64,000 nucleotides of DNA from Maribacter sp. (GTDB lineage Bacteria > Bacteroidota > Bacteroidia > Flavobacteriales > Flavobacteriaceae). This document shows positions 61,173-64,000 of this stretch, in pieces (position 1 is the stretch's first letter; every line of letters begins with the position of its first letter). The notes below the pieces were generated by a model, which worked only from the letters and a program-made list of their open reading frames with translations, had not been told where the DNA came from and did not search any database. The position numbers and the translations under genes were made by a program. The stretch is taken from NCBI GenBank assembly GCA_011050675.1, contig DRFI01000016.1, positions 59,932-123,931 on the forward strand. The letters are read 5' to 3'.

Positions 61173-61944
61173 ATATGAACTTTTAAAAAAGGGCTCCACT
61201 TCCGCCCTATCGGAAATCCATGCCATTTACCATCGACAAATCTACTGGCTGGGCAGGAGCCTGATCGAGGACAGTTTCGTCGTGGAGACCTTGGTACAGG
61301 ATACGTTCCTGAAATTGTGGATCAACAGGGAACGTATCGAATCGCCCCAACACATCTTTAATTTCCTGCGGTTCGTGATGGCCAGGGAATGCCGTTATTT
61401 CTATGCAAGGCCCGCCAATAATTTCTCCAGGAAAGTGCATTCCCTCGAAAACTTCGACAACTATCAGGACTATATGGCCGGTTTCGATCCCGTGGACGAT
61501 ACCGAACATCTGGAAGATCAAAATAGCGAACAAGGGAACTTTGATAGGGTCAAAAAGGTATTGACCGTACTCGAACCTGAACGCAGGCGCTTGATCGAGC
61601 TCTGCCTGAAATACGGCTTCCGGTACAAGGCCATTTCCAGCGTTATGGGAAAAAGTATTAACGAAACCAGCCGTGAAGTGAAGTTCGCCATAATTGATAT
61701 CAAGACCATCATTGACCAAGGACAGATACTGAAAAGTAAAAAGAGTTCTCCAAATGCACTAAAGGTTCAAGGTAGCATGACCAAGGAACAGGCACGGATA
61801 TTGAAACTCCGATGTGAAAAACAATATTCCTTCGCCGCCATCGCCACCGAGCTCCAACTGTCCCAAAAAGAGGTACATAGCGAGTTCATGGTCGCGTACA
61901 GGTTCTTACAGGACAAACACCAACAGGAACTAAAATCGGCCTGA
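61150..61944 (+). CDS. ECF-type sigma factor with an extra C-terminal HTH, partner of dCas12f
   Basis: The 264-residue protein has a sigma-2-like region (about 17-86; EIHAIYHRQIYWLGRSLI, LVQDTFLKLWINRERI, FNFLRFVMARECRYFY) and a sigma-4-like HTH (about 137-188; LTVLEPERRRLIELCLKYG, YKAISSVMGKSINETSREVK). Unlike ordinary ECF factors (170-200 residues) it continues with a third helical unit (about 209-254; MTKEQARILKLRCEKQYSF, IATELQLSQKEVHSEF) that reads like a second sigma-4 HTH. It has no anti-sigma or SusC partner. The dCas12f gene begins one base after its stop, so the two are made together; a complex that brings RNA polymerase to a guided site is the likely role. Codons are GC-richer than in the PUL. 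Confidence 0.85.
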   Translation: MKPSKDRKYELLKKGSTSALSEIHAIYHRQIYWLGRSLIEDSFVVETLVQDTFLKLWINRERIESPQHIFNFLRFVMARECRYFYARPANNFSRKVHSLENFDNYQDYMAGFDPVDDTEHLEDQNSEQGNFDRVKKVLTVLEPERRRLIELCLKYGFRYKAISSVMGKSINETSREVKFAIIDIKTIIDQGQILKSKKSSPNALKVQGSMTKEQARILKLRCEKQYSFAAIATELQLSQKEVHSEFMVAYRFLQDKHQQELKSA

Positions 61945-61945
61945 T

Positions 61946-63043
61946 ATGGAAAAGTCCACGCTAAAACTCACCCGAAAGATACAGCTATTGGTCGACCTGC
62001 CCACCAAGGAGGAACGCAAGGAGGCATTGGACCGGCTGTACCAATGGCAGAACAGATGCTTTCGTGCCGCCAATCTCATCGTTTCCCATCTCTACGTACA
62101 GGAAATGATCAAGGAATTCTTTTACCTTTCGGAGGGGATAAAGTATAAACTGGCCGATGAAAAGAAGGACGAACTTGGTATCCTGCAACGTTCACGTATG
62201 AATACCACCTATAGAGTGGTATCCGACCGTTTCAAGGGCGAGATTCCAACGAACATACTGTCCAACCTGAACAAGACCTTGATCACTTCGTTCAACCAAA
62301 ACAGGCCCGAATATTGGAGAGGGGAACGCTCGCTCAAGAACTTCAGGAGGGACATGGCCTTTCCCTTCGATATGGAGGGCATCAGCGGACTGTCCTATGA
62401 TGAAAATAAAAGGGCGTTTTGCTTCCGTTTGTTCCAGATTCCTTTCAAAACGTACTTGGGCAAAGATTTTACGGACAAGCGAAGGCTGTTGGAACGGGTC
62501 ATCACCGGCGAGACCAGGCTTCGGACCTCACATATAAAATTAAGGGAGGGCAAGATATTCCTGTTGGCGGTATTCGAGATCGAAAAGGAGGAACATTCCC
62601 TACGGCCAGAACTGATTGCCGAGGCTTCCCTGTCCCTTGAATATCCCATTGTCGTCAAGACGGGAAATGCCAAGCTTACCATCGGGACCCGGGAGGAGTT
62701 CCTCTACAGAAGATTGGCCATCCAAGCGGCCCTTAAAAGGGCACAGGTCGGGGCGACCTTTTCCAAATCGGGAAAGGGGTCAAAACGAAAACTGAAGGCG
62801 GTTGAAAGGCTCCGCAGAAATGAAAGTAATTATGTACAGAACAGGATACATGTGTACAGTAGAAGGCTGATCGATTTCTGTATAAAACACCGCGCGGGAA
62901 CGCTGATCCTATTGGACCAAGGGGAGAAAATCGAAATTGCCAATGAGGAAGGGTTCGTACTACGGAACTGGAGCTATTACGAGTTGATGGAAAAGATAAG
63001 GTACAAGGCGGAGAAAGTAGGTCTCGAGGTCATTATGGATTAG
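61946..63043 (+). CDS. Nuclease-dead, truncated Cas12f/TnpB-like RNA-guided protein (dCas12f)
   Basis: The 365-residue protein has a helical N-terminal part (WED/REC-like, 1-220) and a RuvC-like C-terminal part. The segment KSGKGSKRKLKAVERLRR (274-291), then NYVQNRIHVYSRRLIDF, is the helical insert typical of Cas12f and TnpB, and NWSYYELMEKIRYKAEKVGL (341-360) matches the stretch before the zinc finger. The RuvC-I Asp of the GIDLG motif aligns with Ser230 (ASLSLEYP), the RuvC-II Glu of xIExL with Leu323 (LILLDQ), and translation stops at 365, before the TSxxCxxCG zinc finger and RuvC-III Asp. DNA cleavage should thus be lost while RNA-guided binding can remain. Usual Cas12f proteins are 400-550 residues. 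There are no cas1, cas2 or tnpA genes nearby. Confidence 0.85.
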   Translation: MEKSTLKLTRKIQLLVDLPTKEERKEALDRLYQWQNRCFRAANLIVSHLYVQEMIKEFFYLSEGIKYKLADEKKDELGILQRSRMNTTYRVVSDRFKGEIPTNILSNLNKTLITSFNQNRPEYWRGERSLKNFRRDMAFPFDMEGISGLSYDENKRAFCFRLFQIPFKTYLGKDFTDKRRLLERVITGETRLRTSHIKLREGKIFLLAVFEIEKEEHSLRPELIAEASLSLEYPIVVKTGNAKLTIGTREEFLYRRLAIQAALKRAQVGATFSKSGKGSKRKLKAVERLRRNESNYVQNRIHVYSRRLIDFCIKHRAGTLILLDQGEKIEIANEEGFVLRNWSYYELMEKIRYKAEKVGLEVIMD

Positions 63044-63130
63044 GAAAACTGTTCGAGGGTGCTTGTACACCCGTAAGGTGGGGTAAACAGTCACACTCAC
63101 TGAATGCTACTAGCATATACAACGCGTGGG
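63044..63130 (+). ncRNA. Candidate single guide RNA of the dCas12f-sigma system
   Basis: The segment starts at the dCas12f stop codon. ACTGTT (63048-63053) pairs with AACAGT (63086-63091) and encloses a hairpin GGGTG (63057-63061) with CACCC (63068-63072). It ends in TGAATGCTAC (63101-63110), very near the GAATGCAAC end of Cas12f1 repeats that I remember. The next 20 bases, tagcatatacaacgcgtggg (63111-63130), would be the guide. The scaffold may begin inside the dCas12f coding sequence, as TnpB omega RNAs do. No CRISPR array is present, so this is a single-guide locus. The exact ends are a guess. Confidence 0.6.
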
Positions 63131-63424
63131 CTCTCTTATTTTAATCGGGCCTGATTTTACTTGAAGTTTAAAAATTCCAAGAAGGAAAGGAATTGACGGG
63201 GCTTTGTTTTTTTTACATCAAAAAAAAGCCTGTTTTCAGTACTTCCGATAAGTTTTGCTGTAAATCCCCGTAAAAGTGAATCTTGACGACCTCCCGAAAG
63301 GTAGGGCATAAACAATAAAAAAACGGCCGGTGAAAAAGAAAAATGACAAGGATTCTTTTTAAATATTCCTTTTAATCGCTTGAATTATTTTGAATAGTTC
63401 CCATGATTGAAAATCCATTATTCT
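63131..63424. other. Non-coding stretch downstream of the guide RNA candidate
   Basis: No gene is seen. An AT-rich hairpin with GGCTTTGTTTTTTTT (63199-63213) and AAAAAAAAGCC (63220-63230) may end the guide transcript. The segment 63240-63330 (AATCCCCGTAAAAGTGAATC, CTCCCGAAAGGTAGGG) is GC-richer and looks structured but I do not recognise it. Confidence 0.3.
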
Positions 63425-63483
63425 AAGGATTTGTCGCAAATCCTTCCCTAAAAATGGGCGTTCACGGTCCATTTGTCGCAAAT
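63425..63483. repeat. Two palindromic ATTTGTCGCAAAT repeats
   Basis: AAGGATTTG-TCG-CAAATCCTT (63425-63445) is a perfect 9-bp stem around three bases, and ATTTG-TCG-CAAAT (63471-63483) is a second, shorter copy 42 bases to the right (centre to centre). The role is unknown; a protein-binding site or a mobile-element end are both possible. Confidence 0.6.
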
Positions 63484-63660
63484 CGTAGAAGGTCTGGAAT
63501 TTCGTTAATCCATAAACAACTGAAATACAAGTATTTACTATTTAATAGAAGTGCCTAACATCGCGCAGCGTGTTACCCTCTTGCTACTCCCCTTAGATTT
63601 GCATTGTTGTTTATATAGAGATTTTTACGTGGTGAATTTTTATATTTAATTATCTAACTT

Positions 63661-63850
63661 TTCATCGGGGAATACCCTCAGTAATTATGAATAACGACCA
63701 AAACCGGTAAGGGCGAATTATACGCTATTCAAAGCTTCGGGCTTATGCATTATTTGATAAAAGCCCTTTTCGGTTATTCTGGACCGGCATCAGATGGAAA
63801 TTCAGGTTTTTAGACCTATTATCAGGGGTTCGATGGCAATCTGGGATTTT
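63661..63850 (+). ncRNA. Candidate bridge RNA of the IS110 element
   Basis: The leader of the transposase gene folds into three units: a small hairpin GGG/CCC (63667-63677), a long stem AACCG..AAGGGC (63702-63714) with GCCCTT..CGGTT (63763-63775) that encloses an AAGC/GCTT hairpin and unpaired loops, and a stem CAGAT (63791-63795) with ATCTG (63839-63843) that encloses AGGT/ACCT. This is the layout of IS110-group bridge RNAs, with target- and donor-binding internal loops. Which loop binds what cannot be shown without the element ends. Confidence 0.5.
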
Positions 63851-63876
63851 GGTCTTAATCCTTTAATTTTATCATT

Positions 63877-64000
63877 ATGCAAAACCAGAACTTTGCGTAC
63901 TTCATCGGTATTGATATATCGAAGAGTACTTTTGACGTAGCTATCTTGAATGAAGATAGGACTACCTCTTATGTTTTTGAGAATTCCAAAAAAGGAACGA
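63877..64000 (+). CDS. IS110-family transposase (DEDD recombinase), N-terminal part only
   Basis: The frame from the ATG at 63877 stays open to the window edge (41 codons). YFIGIDISKSTFDVAILNED matches the RuvC-like start of IS110 transposases, with the first catalytic Asp at residue 13. These enzymes move the element with a bridge RNA that pairs with donor and target DNA. The rest of the gene and the right end of the element lie outside the window. Confidence 0.85.
   Translation, partial: MQNQNFAYFIGIDISKSTFDVAILNEDRTTSYVFENSKKGT

Noticed and set aside
61207..61719. Long minus-strand open frame opposite the sigma gene
   Set aside because: It is a shadow of the GC-richer sigma coding sequence; the plus-strand protein has clear sigma motifs.
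61946..63043. An ordinary IS200/IS605 or IS607 transposon TnpB
   Set aside because: No tnpA and no transposon ends are visible, the nuclease residues are lost, and the gene is tightly coupled to a sigma factor.
61946..63130. A normal CRISPR-Cas type V locus
   Set aside because: There is no repeat-spacer array and no cas1, cas2 or cas4 gene, and the effector lacks RuvC residues; it is better described as a single-guide, nuclease-dead system.
63101..63580. Possible integron attC site (ATACAACGCG... and GCCTAACA near 63552)
   Set aside because: No matching GTTRRRY box at a suitable distance, no integron integrase and no gene cassettes.

Overview
The window looks like a marine Bacteroidota genome, most likely a member of the Flavobacteriaceae. 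It has low GC content, a SusC/SusD pair, a hybrid two-component sensor of the polysaccharide-utilisation type, FGly-type sulfatases and a complete oxidative L-fucose route. I cannot name a genus from sequence alone.

Layout. Positions 1-12.9 kb hold housekeeping and accessory genes: a frameshifted conserved gene at the left edge, an orphan PycTM-type membrane protein, a Na+/H+ antiporter, an operon with two different Rieske fusion enzymes plus NAD(P)H-hydrate epimerase, a 1168-residue outer-membrane protein with a phosphatase-like and a kinase-like domain, a Crp-type regulator and guanine deaminase. Positions 12.9-21.4 kb hold an AraC regulator and eight genes that together take L-fucose to pyruvate and L-lactate, then oxidise the lactate. 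Positions 21.4-59.5 kb are a large polysaccharide utilisation locus (PUL). It carries three sulfatases, three heparinase II/III-type proteins (putative lyases), GH88, GH29, two beta-helix proteins, two esterases, an SGNH hydrolase, KduI/KduD, a sugar porter, SusC/SusD and the hybrid sensor. The combination predicts growth on a sulfated, probably acetylated polysaccharide that contains both fucose and uronic acid.

At 59.76 kb a perfect terminator is followed by only the 3' tip of what looks like a tRNA-Pro gene, after which the sequence character changes. I read this as the left end of an integrated genomic island that runs past the window. It holds two XRE regulators, then a two-gene operon of higher GC content. 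The first gene encodes an ECF-type sigma factor with an additional C-terminal helix-turn-helix. The second, one base later, encodes a Cas12f/TnpB-like protein whose RuvC-I Asp and RuvC-II Glu positions are replaced and which stops before the zinc finger and RuvC-III. Directly after the stop codon is a structured segment ending in GAATGCTAC, close to the end of known Cas12f repeats (GAATGCAAC), followed by a possible 20-nt guide. The most economical reading is a nuclease-dead Cas12f that carries a sigma factor to DNA sites chosen by a guide RNA, that is, RNA-guided transcription initiation. I recall a recent report of such dCas12f-sigma systems in Bacteroidota but cannot check it here. No target of the putative guide was found by eye upstream of susC.

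The window ends in the first 41 codons of an IS110-family transposase. The non-coding leader ahead of it folds like a bridge RNA, so two kinds of RNA-guided system lie within about 3 kb.
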